A DNA stretch of 64,000 nt from DASVDE01 sp963740065 (GCA_963740065.1 CAVUCS010000004.1:533834-597833); one strand, 5' to 3'. Shown: positions 8,239-16,773, numbered from the stretch's first letter. Made by a program: numbers and translations. Notes: generated from the sequence alone by a model not told the origin.

Positions 8239-10359
8239 TTATTTCGCGAGAACGGCGACGGCGGCTCCGTCGTGCTCACCGAGCGCTCTCTGCGCGACGC
8301 TGAGCACTTCGCTGGGACGACGGGCATCGGAAAGATCGACGATTCGTGGTCCGCAGACAAGGGACACGCGGGGCAGCATCGAGGCGACACCGAGGTTGAC
8401 TGAGGCCTCTTCGACCGCGTCGCCGAGGCGCTCGATGAAGTCCTCGCCCTCGCCAACCAGCAACTGTCTTGCGCTCTCGGCCAGGGGCACGCCCCCGAGT
8501 GGATCGACGACAGCAACCTCGCCGCCATGACCGTTGCCCGAATAGTAGACGCGGTAAAAATCGTTGCCCGCGACAAGGGACAGGCGCTCCGCGTCCATCC
8601 CCAGCGCCGCGGCGGCGGCGCCGAGGCGCTGCTCGTCGGCTGCCGGGCGGCGCGTGGCAGCGCCCGCTTCCAATTGCACGGCGCCGGTCGCGACGGCGCG
8701 GACCACACCCTCCGCCGGCTCATAGGAGGTCTCCGTGGAGACCGTCGCGGGCGAGGCGCCGGACTCGACACACTCGCGTTCGGCCTGGCGCGCGGCCGTG
8801 AGCTTCGCCGAGGCGCCCTCGGCGGCGGTTGCCGTGCGCACCACCTCCGCGCGGACGAGGGAGAGAGCGGCGCCAACCGACGAGAGAACCTCGGCATGCT
8901 CGGGGCTGACCAACTCGGCCTCCAAACGCCGGGCGACCTCGGGGGCCAGCGCCGACGCGGCGCCGCCGATGGCGACGAGGGGGGCATCCGGCCCGAGGTC
9001 GTGGGCACGGCGTGCCTCGCGCGCGGCGGCGACGATCTTCTCGACCGCGCCGTCCAGAACGGCGCGGGCTGCCTCTTCGGGACCGGAGCGCATCCTACGG
9101 CCGAGCGGCGTGAAGGCGGCCAACACGGCGCCGCGTCGCTCCGCGTCGTCCCCCGCCACCAGCCCGAGCGCATGGGCTGCGCAGGTTGCGGTCAGCGCAA
9201 AGCGACGCTCGCCGGCGACCGCGCACGCGTACTCCGCCGGATCGCCCGGACGCGGCGCCACCATTTCGAGGCGAAGCGGAACACCGAGAAGTTCCTCGGG
9301 CGCCGCGAAGCAGGCGTAGGGCAAGCCGGCGATATGGGCGCTGCGCGGGCCAACTTCGGCAATCCGACGCCGTCCCAGGCGGGCCATGCTGCCACCGGCG
9401 GCGCCGACCACCCAACTATCGACCGAACGGATCGAGGTCGGGCGTCCCATTACCTTGATCGAGCGCAGGACCGGTCGGCCCCGCTTGACAACCGAAACGT
9501 TGGAGCTGGTCCCCCCGCATTCGAGGACTATCGCGTCAGTCACCTCGAGCTGGTGCAGCGCGGCCGCTACACCGGCGGCCGGCCCCGAGCCGATCGTGAA
9601 TGAAGGGCGGCGGCGGAAGGACTCCGTGCTCATCGCGCCGCCATCGCCGCGCAGGACGAGCAACGGCGCATCGACCGCGGCTGCCTCGAGAGCGTCAGCT
9701 ACGACCCCGGCCGTCAACTCCACTACCGGGAGAACGGCGGCGTTGATAGCGGCGCTGACCGTGCGGGTTTCAAGACCGTAGGTCCCGGTCAACTCATGCC
9801 CACAGCAGGCCGGTAGGCCAAGCTCGCGGGCCAGGGCGGCGACCATCAGCTCCCCCTCGGGATCGTCGACGGAGTAGGCGCCGCTCACCGCGATTGCCTC
9901 GCAACCGCGCTCGGCGAGGCGCAGCAGCGCCGCTCGCACTGCCTCCTCGTCAAGCCCCGCGGTCGCGTCGAGCATCTCGTGCTCGGTCTCAAGACTGTGC
10001 CCGGCGGCGAGTTTGACTGAGCCGATTCGGGTCCGCTTTCGCGTCGCGCGTAGCTCCGCGCCGACGCCGATCCCGATCACACCGACCCGCGCCACGTCTC
10101 CCTCCAACAGCGCATTCATCGCTTGGGTTGTCGAGAAAGCGGCGTACTCGACCGCCCCCCTCTCCTCGCCCAGCTGATCGAGCAATCCGCGAAGCGCGGC
10201 CGCGACCCCGGCGGTGACCCCGCTCTCGGCAGCGTGGGTGGTGGGCACTGAGCAGTGCGCGCGCAGGTGATGGCCACGAGACTCGACCGCGACGGCCTTG
10301 GTGAAGGTGCCGCCGACGTCGACTCCGACCCGCAGTCCACCTGCCGGCGCTGCGCTCAT
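8239..10359 (-). CDS. Hydantoinase/oxoprolinase (HyuA) family protein
   Basis: 706 aa ASKHA-fold protein. The N-terminal phosphate-binding loop GVDVGGTFTKAV and the second-domain motifs RGDGGAMS and ECGGTSSNVSV match the hydantoinase A/5-oxoprolinase N-terminal and core domains. Relatives hydrolyse cyclic amides in an ATP-dependent way. Family members usually read GGTST-D at the last motif; here it is GGTSSN, so activity may differ. About 150 residues at the C-terminus (after the VSSVGAALSLV region) are extra. Its ATG overlaps the permease stop (ATGA), placing it firmly in the iron operon; why is unclear. No hyuB partner is adjacent. Confidence 0.75.
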   Translation of the reverse strand: MSAAPAGGLRVGVDVGGTFTKAVAVESRGHHLRAHCSVPTTHAAESGVTAGVAAALRGLLDQLGEERGAVEYAAFSTTQAMNALLEGDVARVGVIGIGVGAELRATRKRTRIGSVKLAAGHSLETEHEMLDATAGLDEEAVRAALLRLAERGCEAIAVSGAYSVDDPEGELMVAALARELGLPACCGHELTGTYGLETRTVSAAINAAVLPVVELTAGVVADALEAAAVDAPLLVLRGDGGAMSTESFRRRPSFTIGSGPAAGVAAALHQLEVTDAIVLECGGTSSNVSVVKRGRPVLRSIKVMGRPTSIRSVDSWVVGAAGGSMARLGRRRIAEVGPRSAHIAGLPYACFAAPEELLGVPLRLEMVAPRPGDPAEYACAVAGERRFALTATCAAHALGLVAGDDAERRGAVLAAFTPLGRRMRSGPEEAARAVLDGAVEKIVAAAREARRAHDLGPDAPLVAIGGAASALAPEVARRLEAELVSPEHAEVLSSVGAALSLVRAEVVRTATAAEGASAKLTAARQAERECVESGASPATVSTETSYEPAEGVVRAVATGAVQLEAGAATRRPAADEQRLGAAAAALGMDAERLSLVAGNDFYRVYYSGNGHGGEVAVVDPLGGVPLAESARQLLVGEGEDFIERLGDAVEEASVNLGVASMLPRVSLVCGPRIVDLSDARRPSEVLSVAQRALGEHDGAAVAVLAK

Positions 10360-11625
10360 GCCGGCTCCGCTCCCGATATCCGGCGTTGGCGCAGGGGCCG
10401 CCAGGCAAACACATAGCCGGCGCCGAGTACATAAACGGAGAGCAGCACGACCTGGGCCGCGATGCCCTGAGTAGTCGGGTGGATGCCGGTCAACTCAGCG
10501 AGAAACACCGGCAGCCGCGCCCAACCGCCGTCGATCGGAGTCGCGTTGATCACGTCGACCTCTTGCAGCGAGCGCACGGCGTTGCCGACGAGGGTGACGG
10601 AGAGCAACAGCAGGACCGAGACACCGGTAATCAGCATCGGTTTCAGCGGAAGTTTCTTGCCGAGGCCAAAGATCGCGTAGCCAACCCCGGCCAGGGCGAG
10701 GGCGGCGGTGAGGGCGCCCAATACCACCCAAAGGACCAAGCCCTGCGCGAAGAGGGTAAGCGCTTGGTAGAAGAGCACCGTCTCAAACCCCTCGCGGTAG
10801 ACGGCGGTGAAGCCGAGGCCGGCGAACGCCAGCGCCCCACCGGCGGCGACGGCACTGGCCGTTCGGGCGCGCATGAACTCCATCCACCGTTTCTGCTCGA
10901 GACGGGAGACAAGCCAGAAGCTGACCCAAAAGAGGACGGCAACGGCAAGCAGGGCGGTCACCGCCTCCAAGACTTCGCGATTGACCGGTGCAATCTCAAT
11001 CACGAACGTGGCCAAGAGGAAGGTGGCGGCGGTAGCTACAACGGCGCCCCCGACCCCGAGGACGAGCGGGCGCCGGTAGTTGGCGGCGCGTGCCGCCTCC
11101 AGCGAGCCGAGCAAGACGGCGATCAGCAGTACAGCCTCCAGCCCTTCTCGGAAAAGGATCGTGAAAGAGAAGCCGAAAGCGAGGGCCGGCGCGGCGAATC
11201 CCTTCGACTCCAACTCGCGCTTCACGTCGCGCAAGTCGGAACGAACCTCACGCGCGGAGCCGTGAACGGCGCCGAGCGGGGCTCCGGCGCGGATCCCGTC
11301 CCGCAAGTCGGCAAAGGCGAACTCGAGATCGAGCACGAGGTTGGGATTTCGCAGTCGCAGGGGAATCTCGACGACTTCGAAGTGATCGAGGTAGGCGCTG
11401 CGGGCGAGGTCGTAACCGCGTTCGCGATCACCCGCCTCAGCGGCGTCGACTGAGCGATCGACGAGAACGATTGCGCGATCGACCTCCTGCTGCGCCCTCT
11501 CCACCCCCACCGCGGTGTTCGCCGTCGCCGACGCTCGGAAGGGCGAAGACGACGAGCGCGAATAGGGCGGCGAGAACGCCGAGTGTTGCGGAGCGGCTGC
11601 GCAACGGGAGGGACAAGGTGCTCAC
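10356..11625 (-). CDS. efeU: FTR1/EfeU-type iron permease (one frameshift)
   Basis: Inner-membrane ferric iron permease. Two REXXE iron-binding motifs are visible, FREGLEAVL and YREGFETVL, within about seven hydrophobic segments. Translation should start at GTG 11625, which overlaps the TGA of the upstream lipoprotein (GTGA). The first 35 residues hold a membrane segment (LGVLAALFALVVFAL). The frame then breaks near 11508 in a G-rich run (GCGGTGGGGGTGGAG) and continues in the frame starting ERAQQEVDRAIVLVD. The exported N-terminal domain contains YLDHFEVVEIPL, a motif shared with the lipoprotein gene next door. About 423 aa after repair. Confidence 0.8.
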
Positions 11626-12058
11626 TGGCCTTTCAGCGCCTTCTCGGCCTGGTCGAGCTGGCGGTTGACCTCGTCGACCAGCGCCGCACTTCGCCCGGCG
11701 TCTCGCCCGCGCTTGATCTCCTCGACGGATCTCGGTGGAGATCAAGAACTCCAGATCCTCGTTCAGCTCTTCGTCGCTCTCCCCCAGGGGCCCCTCAACT
11801 ACTTCGAAGTGTTCGAGATAAGCGTCGCCGATCAGCTCATCGGCCTTCTCCGCATCGCCCTCCTGATACGCGGCCAAACCGGCAGCGAGGCCGGCGCGGA
11901 CGAAGGCGATCTCGGAGATCGCCTTCTGAGGGGTCGCGACATCCTCGTGCTCCTCCGTCTTCGGTGGAGGACGAGTCGCCGCCGCAGCCGGCAAGGAGGA
12001 CCAGCGCCGCGATGGAGGCCGCGAAGGCGGATCGAGTGAAACTCTTGGACATCGTCAT
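11622..12058 (-). CDS. Iron-uptake lipoprotein related to the EfeU N-terminal domain (two frameshifts)
   Basis: ATG at 12058 (or 12052) begins a lipoprotein signal with the lipobox LLAGC. The frame shifts near 11960 into HEDVATPQKAISEIAFVRAG and again near 11730 into EEIKRGRDAGRSAALVDEV, ending at TGA 11622. The repaired product is about 145 aa. Its YLEHFEVVEGPL segment, followed by an acidic DEELNEDLEF stretch, parallels YLDHFEVVEIPL and NLVLDLEF of the permease, suggesting one domain was duplicated into a membrane-tethered partner. It heads the operon and overlaps efeU by 4 nt. It occupies the place of EfeO but is much shorter than canonical EfeO. Confidence 0.65.
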
Positions 12059-12110
12059 CTGAGTGCTGTTCTCCTGCTCCAGGAAGAGGTGCGATTCGCC
12101 ATTGAAGTTA

Positions 12111-12148
12111 TTAGGCGACCCTAAGCTCTTAGGGATGCCAAACCCTAG
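12111..12148. promoter_or_regulatory. Candidate iron-repressor operator upstream of the efe operon
   Basis: Four TTAGG-type half-sites alternate in direction over 38 bp: TTAGG (12111), CCCTAA (12119-12124), TTAGGG (12129-12134) and CCCTAG (12143-12148). The middle pair is a perfect 6-bp inverted repeat with a 4-nt spacer. The half-sites resemble those of DtxR/IdeR boxes, although the spacing is not the classic 19-bp box. It lies 53-90 bp upstream of the lipoprotein start, between divergent genes, as expected for repression of iron uptake. The regulator assignment is inference. Confidence 0.5.
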
Positions 12149-12206
12149 CGATTCAGTCGGGATCATGTGATGCGATGGGCCTGCATACTCCGCGGCCGAT
12201 GGCACT

Positions 12207-12985
12207 GTGAGGCTGGAGATCGAATATGACGGGTCCGAATTCCGGGGCTGGGCGAGACAGCCCGGGCTGCGGACCGTGCAGGGAGAGCTTGAGGCGGCGC
12301 TGGAGACAATCCTGCGAGATCCGGTCGAGCTGACCGTGGCCGGCCGCACCGACACTGGCGTCCACGCCCTCGGTCAGGTCGCGAGCTTCAAAACCGGAGC
12401 CGAGATACCGGGGGACTTGGCGCGTCGCGTCAACGGGCTCGGCCCAAGCGACATCGCCGTTACCGCGGCCGCCCTCGCCCCCAACGGCTTCAACGCCCGC
12501 CACGACGCCAGATCACGCGCCTACCGCTACCGCCTCCTGGCGCGCAACTCCTCAAGCCCATTCGAGCAGGGACGCGCCCTCTGGTGGCCCCACAGAATTG
12601 ACCGTGAGGCGCTGGAGGCGTGCGCGGTAGCGATCCAGGGCACTCACGACTTCACGGCCTTCACCCCCACCCAAACCGACCATGTCCGTTTCCACCGCAA
12701 CATTCTGCGAGCCGGCTGGGAGGAAGAGGAAAACGACATCCTCGCCTTCGCGATCAAGCGGACGCCTTCATGCGAAACATGGTCCGCGTCCTAGTCGGCA
12801 CCCAACTGGAAGTCGCTTCCGGACGCCGCACCGTGGAGGACTTCCAGAAGCTCCTCCAAGGCGCACCCCGCTCCGAAGCAGGCGACACGGCCCCACCCCA
12901 CGGCCTGTACCTCGAATCCGTTTCGTATGGAGGGGACAAGATGCCCCTCGGGCTGGCGGATACTCAGAGCCGTTCAGCTAATTAG
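12207..12985 (+). CDS. truA: tRNA pseudouridine(38-40) synthase TruA (one frameshift)
   Basis: GTG start at 12207, MRLEIEYDGSEFRGWARQ. The catalytic Asp is in GRTDTGVHALGQV. The frame is intact to about 12767, where FAIK should continue as ADAFMRNMVRV; a single missing base in AAGCGGACGCC moves the downstream part into another frame, which is otherwise intact. The homologous part of TruA ends at about ESVSY (12928), exactly where the left arm of element A2 begins; the frame then runs through the element and stops at the TAG inside its central palindrome. Modifies the anticodon stem of tRNAs. Convergent with rplQ. Confidence 0.88.
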
Positions 12986-13025
12986 CTGAACGGCGAGTCA
13001 GAACGAGGGGCATCTTGTCCCCTCC
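12929..13025 (-). repeat. Structured intergenic element, family A copy 2
   Basis: Perfect 22-bp outer arms (12929-12950 and 13004-13025) and a 26-nt perfect inner palindrome (12969-12994). The core matches copy 1 over about 44 nt, differing only by one base pair changed on both sides of the stem (GTCCAG/CTGGAC in copy 1, GTTCAG/CTGAAC here). The right arm ends 1 nt from the rplQ stop, and the left arm begins where TruA homology ends, so the element exactly fills the space between two convergent genes. Confidence 0.9.
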
Positions 13026-13026
13026 C

Positions 13027-13380
13027 TCAGACCAACTCAAGAAAGACCATTTCCGTGGAGTCGGACCGCCGCGGCCCGAGCTTCACGATGCGGGTGTACC
13101 CGCCGGGTCGCTCCGAGTAGCGCGGCGCGACCTCCTCAAACAGCTTGTGCACGATGAACTTGTCGTTGTGCAGCGTGGCAAGCGCCTGCCGCCGTGCGTG
13201 AAGATCCCCCCGCTTGGCGAGCGTGATCAACTGCTCGACCTCGGGCTTGACCGCCTTCGCCTTCGCCTGGCTGGTCTTGATCCGCTCGTGCTCGATCAGC
13301 TGCTTGGAAAGGTTCGAGAGCAGCGACTCGCGGTGCGAAGCGTCGCGACTGAGCTTGTTGCGCTTCTTGCGGTGACGCAC
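13027..13380 (-). CDS. rplQ: 50S ribosomal protein L17
   Basis: 117 aa, normal length. It begins MRHRKKRNKLSRDASHRESLL, the signature bL17 N-terminus, and binds 23S rRNA near the exit tunnel. Last gene of the alpha operon, 25 nt after rpoA. Its TGA is followed within 1 nt by element A2, probably the end of the transcript. Confidence 0.97.
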   Translation of the reverse strand: MRHRKKRNKLSRDASHRESLLSNLSKQLIEHERIKTSQAKAKAVKPEVEQLITLAKRGDLHARRQALATLHNDKFIVHKLFEEVAPRYSERPGGYTRIVKLGPRRSDSTEMVFLELV

Positions 13381-13405
13381 CGGATCTCTCCCTCCGCCCC
13401 GTCCT

Positions 13406-14383
13406 CTAGTCCTGCTGGAGGTCGAGGCCGCGGGAGTGCAGGGTCTCGATCACTTCCTCGATCGACTTCTGACCGAAGTTGGGGATCGCGTTCAACTCCG
13501 ACCGGGTCTTGCGGACCAGGTCACCGACGGTCTGCACGCCCGCCCGCTTGAGGCAGTTGTAGGAGCGCACGCCCAGCTCCAGCTCCTCGATCAGGATCTC
13601 GTCGAGGCCATTGCTTGCGCCCCCGGAGACCTCGCCGTTGCCGAGCGACTCAACGCCAACCGCGGCAACCGGGTCGCGAGCGGTGAGCTCTTCGACGCGA
13701 TCGGCGTCGGTGAAGATCGCCAGGCTCTTGATCAGGATTTCGGAGGCCTCGCGCAGCGCGCCGCCCGGCTCGATCGAACCGTCGGTCTCCAGGTCCAGGG
13801 TCAGCTTGTCGAAGTCGGTCCGCTGCCCGACGCGAGCGGAGTCGACCGCGTAGGAAGCACGACGGATCGGAGAGAAGATCGAGTCGATCGGGATGACGCC
13901 GATCGGCTGCTCGTCACTCTTGTTCTCCTCGGCGGGCGAGTAACCGCGACCGCGACCAATCGTCAGGTAGACCTCGAGCTTAGTTTTCTTCTCGAGCGTG
14001 GCGATCGGCGCGTCGGGGTTGAGGATCTCCACCCCCGAGGGAAGGTCGATGTCCTTCGCCTTCACCTCGCCTGGGCCGGTCGCGACCAGCGGCGCCTCGA
14101 CCTCATCGGCATCGGTGTGCATGCGGACGACGAGGTCCTTGAGGTTGAGGATGATGTCGGTGACGTCCTCCTTGACACCGGGAACGGTCGAGAACTCGTG
14201 CGCGACGCCCTCGATGCGGACGCTGGTGATCGCGGCGCCTCCCAGCGAGGAGAGCAGCACGCGGCGCAGGCCGTTGCCGAAGGTGTAGCCGAAGCCCTTA
14301 TCGAGCGGCTCGATGGTGAAGCTGCCGCGGCGGTCGTCCACCTTCTCGGAAGTGATGCTGGGGACCTGAAAGTCAGTCGTCAT
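13406..14383 (-). CDS. rpoA: RNA polymerase alpha subunit
   Basis: 325 aa. The N-terminal dimerisation domain (LDKGFGYTFGNGLRRVLLSS) is followed by a linker rich in Gly/Ser/Asn (about residues 225-250) and the C-terminal UP-element-binding domain (VRSYNCLKRAGVQTVGDL, then SELNAIPNFGQKSIEEV). Complete and unremarkable. Between rpsD and rplQ as in most bacteria. Confidence 0.98.
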   Translation of the reverse strand: MTTDFQVPSITSEKVDDRRGSFTIEPLDKGFGYTFGNGLRRVLLSSLGGAAITSVRIEGVAHEFSTVPGVKEDVTDIILNLKDLVVRMHTDADEVEAPLVATGPGEVKAKDIDLPSGVEILNPDAPIATLEKKTKLEVYLTIGRGRGYSPAEENKSDEQPIGVIPIDSIFSPIRRASYAVDSARVGQRTDFDKLTLDLETDGSIEPGGALREASEILIKSLAIFTDADRVEELTARDPVAAVGVESLGNGEVSGGASNGLDEILIEELELGVRSYNCLKRAGVQTVGDLVRKTRSELNAIPNFGQKSIEEVIETLHSRGLDLQQD

Positions 14384-14421
14384 GGGTTCCTTCGTTGGGG
14401 GAGTTCAGGGGTGGGACCGGA

Positions 14422-15042
14422 CTACTTGGAGTACAGCTCGACGATGAGCTGCTCCTGGACCGGCGCCGAGATCTCCGAGCGCTCGGGGTAGCGCAAGACC
14501 TTGGCGGTGAGAGAGTCGTGATCGGCCTGCAACCAGGCCGGAACGGCGGAGACGAGCTCGGTCGCCCGACGCACCGTGTCGCCGGCGGCCGAGTCGGCCT
14601 TGATCGAAACGATGTCTTCGGGACGCACTTGGTAGGAGGGGATGTCGACGCGGCGGCCGTTGACCATCCAGTGCCCGTGGCGGATCAGCTGGCGGGCCTG
14701 GCGCCGCGAGGCAGCAAAGCCGAGTCGCACCAAGACGTTGTCGAGGCGGGACTCGAGCAGGCGCAGCAGGTTTTCGCCGGTAACCCCCGGCTGGCGCGAT
14801 GCCTTGTCGTAATAGGCGCGAAACTGTTTCTCAAGGATCTGGTAGTAGCGGCGCGTCTTCTGCTTCTCACGCAGCTGCACCCGGTACTCGGACTGGCGCA
14901 TGCGACCGCGGCCATGCTCGCCCGGCGGATAGGAGCGACGCTCGACGCCGCACTTGTCGGTGAAGCAGCGCTCGCCCTTGAGGAACAGCTTCTGGCCCTC
15001 GCGGCGGCACTGCTTGCACTGGGGGGAAGTGTCGCGAGCCAC
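14422..15042 (-). CDS. rpsD: 30S ribosomal protein S4 (zinc-binding form)
   Basis: 206 aa. Four cysteines at positions 9, 12, 26 and 31 form the zinc site of the C+ form of uS4. An S4 RNA-binding domain lies at about residues 95-160 (SRLDNVLVRLGFAASRRQA). Its ATG overlaps the rpsK stop by one base. Early 16S-binding assembly protein. Confidence 0.97.
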   Translation of the reverse strand: MARDTSPQCKQCRREGQKLFLKGERCFTDKCGVERRSYPPGEHGRGRMRQSEYRVQLREKQKTRRYYQILEKQFRAYYDKASRQPGVTGENLLRLLESRLDNVLVRLGFAASRRQARQLIRHGHWMVNGRRVDIPSYQVRPEDIVSIKADSAAGDTVRRATELVSAVPAWLQADHDSLTAKVLRYPERSEISAPVQEQLIVELYSK

Positions 15043-15440
15043 TAGACGCGCCTCCGCTTTTTCGGTCGGCAGCCATTGTGGGCCTGGGGGGAGACATCCT
15101 TGACGGTGGTGACATCGAGGCCGGCGGCCTGCAATGAGCGGATCGCGGTCTCCCGTCCGGAGCCGGCGCCCTTGGCGAAGACTTCAACTTTCTCAAGGCC
15201 GTGCTCCATGCCCTTCTTGGCAGCGGAGTCGGCAGTCACCTGGGCGGCGAAAGGAGTCGACTTGCGCGACCCTCTGAAACCGGCCGACCCGGCCGACTCC
15301 CAGGCAATCACGTTGCCATCGGTGTCGGTGAGCGTGACGATCGTGTTGTTGAACGAAGTCTTGATGTGCGCCTGCCCGTAGGTGACGTTCTTTTTCACGC
15401 GGCGCCGGGAGCGCCCCTTGGCGGGTTTTCTAGCTGCCAT
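15042..15440 (-). CDS. rpsK: 30S ribosomal protein S11
   Basis: 132 aa uS11 with HIKTSFNNTIVTLTDTDGN and the conserved basic end NGCRPKKRRRV. It forms part of the platform that lines the mRNA exit. 10 nt after rpsM; its stop overlaps the rpsD start. Confidence 0.98.
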   Translation of the reverse strand: MAARKPAKGRSRRRVKKNVTYGQAHIKTSFNNTIVTLTDTDGNVIAWESAGSAGFRGSRKSTPFAAQVTADSAAKKGMEHGLEKVEVFAKGAGSGRETAIRSLQAAGLDVTTVKDVSPQAHNGCRPKKRRRV

Positions 15441-15450
15441 CTGCTCTCTC

Positions 15451-15822
15451 CTAGACCTTGCGCTTGCCGGCGATACTCATCCGGCGCGGACCCTTACGGC
15501 CGCGCGCGTTGGTCTTCGTCCGCTGTCCGCGAACGGGAAGGCCACGACGATGGCGCAAGCCGCGATAGGCGCCGATCTCCATCAACCGTTTGACATTTTG
15601 GGAGCGCTCACGCCGGAGATCACCCTCGACTTCGTGGGTCTCGACAGCCTCGCGCAGACGAACGACCTCGTCCTCGGTCAGATCCTTGACCATCGTGTTG
15701 GGGTCGATCTTGGTTCTCGCCAAGATCTCCTGGGCAGTCGAGCGACCGATCCCGAAGATGTAGGTGAGCCCGATCTCGACCCGCTTATTGACGGGGACGT
15801 TGACTCCTGCGATACGCGCCAT
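15451..15822 (-). CDS. rpsM: 30S ribosomal protein S13
   Basis: 123 aa uS13. It starts MARIAGVNVPVNKRVEIGLTY, carries the helix-turn-helix-like YIFGIGRSTA and has a basic C-terminal tail (GQRTKTNARGRKGPRR) that contacts P-site tRNA. 16 nt downstream of rpmJ. Confidence 0.98.
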   Translation of the reverse strand: MARIAGVNVPVNKRVEIGLTYIFGIGRSTAQEILARTKIDPNTMVKDLTEDEVVRLREAVETHEVEGDLRRERSQNVKRLMEIGAYRGLRHRRGLPVRGQRTKTNARGRKGPRRMSIAGKRKV

Positions 15823-15838
15823 GCTTAAGCCCGCGCCC

Positions 15839-15952
15839 CTAGCCCTGCCGCTGCTTGTGGCGCGGGTTTTGGCAGATCACGAGAACCGCCCCATTGCGGC
15901 GGATGATCTTGCACTTTTCGCACATCGGCTTGACGGAAGCTCGAACCTTCAT
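15839..15952 (-). CDS. rpmJ: 50S ribosomal protein L36
   Basis: 37 aa, ATG at 15952 to TAG at 15839-15841, starting MKVRASVKPMCEKCK. The zinc ligands Cys11, Cys14, Cys27 and His32 are all present (C+ form). First gene of the alpha operon here. The upstream 117 bp (15953-16069) has no infA, which normally precedes rpmJ. That interval must carry the promoter, but no convincing -35/-10 pair is visible. Confidence 0.95.
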   Translation of the reverse strand: MKVRASVKPMCEKCKIIRRNGAVLVICQNPRHKQRQG

Positions 15953-16069
15953 CGCTCCGGTTTCGTATCGAATACAGGACGCCCGCATGCCCCAGGAGTT
16001 GGACAGCAGGCACAAACCGGCCTCATGGGCCGACCGGGAAAGATAGCAAGGGCCAGGCGCTGAGCGATG

Positions 16070-16372
16070 TCAGGCAGCGGCGATCCGTGCGCCAACGTCG
16101 AGCCGAACCGGCCGATCCGGCGCGGCGAGGGCCGCGTGAGAAATCGCGAGCAGCGCTTCGGGGTCCAAGTTATGGCGCTCGGCCGCAATGCGAAGAGGCT
16201 TCTCAAAATCGTGCTTGCGAGTCCCGATCACGTCGACCATCACAGGGCGGCCATCGACGATTCCGACAACGACGGCGCCGTTCTCCACATCCTCACCGTG
16301 ACCGAGCCGTCTCGCCTTCTCCAGCTCGATCTGGATCGTGTCACCCTCGCTGTCGTAATCGGCCTTCATCAT
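16070..16372 (-). CDS. DUF2283-like protein, probable antitoxin
   Basis: 100 aa (ATG at 16372 or 16369). The N-terminal half, MKADYDSEGDTIQIEL then VVVGIVDGRPVMVDVI, has the short beta-rich pattern of DUF2283 proteins. The C-terminal half is helical and ends AAPDRPVRLDVGARIAAA. Start and upstream stop overlap (ATGA), coupling it to the DUF4258-like gene. A second homologue with the same two-part layout lies at 58201-58491. An antitoxin role is inferred from the pairing. Confidence 0.6.
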   Translation of the reverse strand: MMKADYDSEGDTIQIELEKARRLGHGEDVENGAVVVGIVDGRPVMVDVIGTRKHDFEKPLRIAAERHNLDPEALLAISHAALAAPDRPVRLDVGARIAAA

Positions 16373-16581
16373 GCCTCCAAATCGTAAACGGTAATGATCG
16401 TGCTCATGTCGTCAACCGCCAGAACCAAGCAGAGCAAGCGACCGTTCACCCGGCGAATGAATATGGGATTCCCGTCCCCGTCGAAATCAGCCTTATTTTC
16501 TGCCGAAATGATCGACAGGGCATCCTCTCTGGCGATGCCATATAGGCGCATGTTGTTCTTCGCGTGCCGGCTGAATCGCAC
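16369..16581 (-). CDS. DUF4258-like protein, probable toxin
   Basis: 70 aa with a GTG start. MRFSRHAKNNMRLYGIARED has the His-x-x-x-x-x-Met/Arg opening of DUF4258 proteins, small RelE/BrnT-like folds often found in toxin-antitoxin pairs. The C-terminus LLCLVLAVDDMSTIITVYDLEA is the usual closing beta strands. First gene of a two-gene unit. The ribonuclease-like role is family inference. Confidence 0.6.
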   Translation of the reverse strand: MRFSRHAKNNMRLYGIAREDALSIISAENKADFDGDGNPIFIRRVNGRLLCLVLAVDDMSTIITVYDLEA

Positions 16582-16650
16582 CCAGGCCTAAGCCATGGGC
16601 CGGCAGAACTCTCCCCGTGGCGCGACTCCTTTGATGCGACGGATCGCTTT

Positions 16651-16762
16651 GGACCTATCCCGGTAGGGGTGGAACGTCTTGTACTTTTTCGCGGCCAACC
16701 ATCGCCGGTAGCCACAGTCGCGACTCGAAAAAGTTAAGTGGAACCCCTACCGGGATAGGTCC
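16651..16762 (-). repeat. Structured intergenic element, family D (single copy)
   Basis: Perfect 20-bp outer arms (16651-16670 and 16743-16762). A second nested stem pairs ACTTTTTCG (16683-16691) with CGAAAAAGT (16726-16734). The outer arm starts 11 nt after the stop of the minus-strand acylase gene, the same placement as the A and B elements. Nested A/T-containing stem inside a GC-rich arm, as in family B, but no sequence match to it. Confidence 0.75.
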
Positions 16763-16773
16763 TGACGAGGGCC

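Noticed and set aside
7770..9173. 467-codon frame extending the small membrane protein upstream
   Set aside because: The upstream part is an out-of-frame reading of the hydantoinase-like gene; ATG 8228 is the sensible start.
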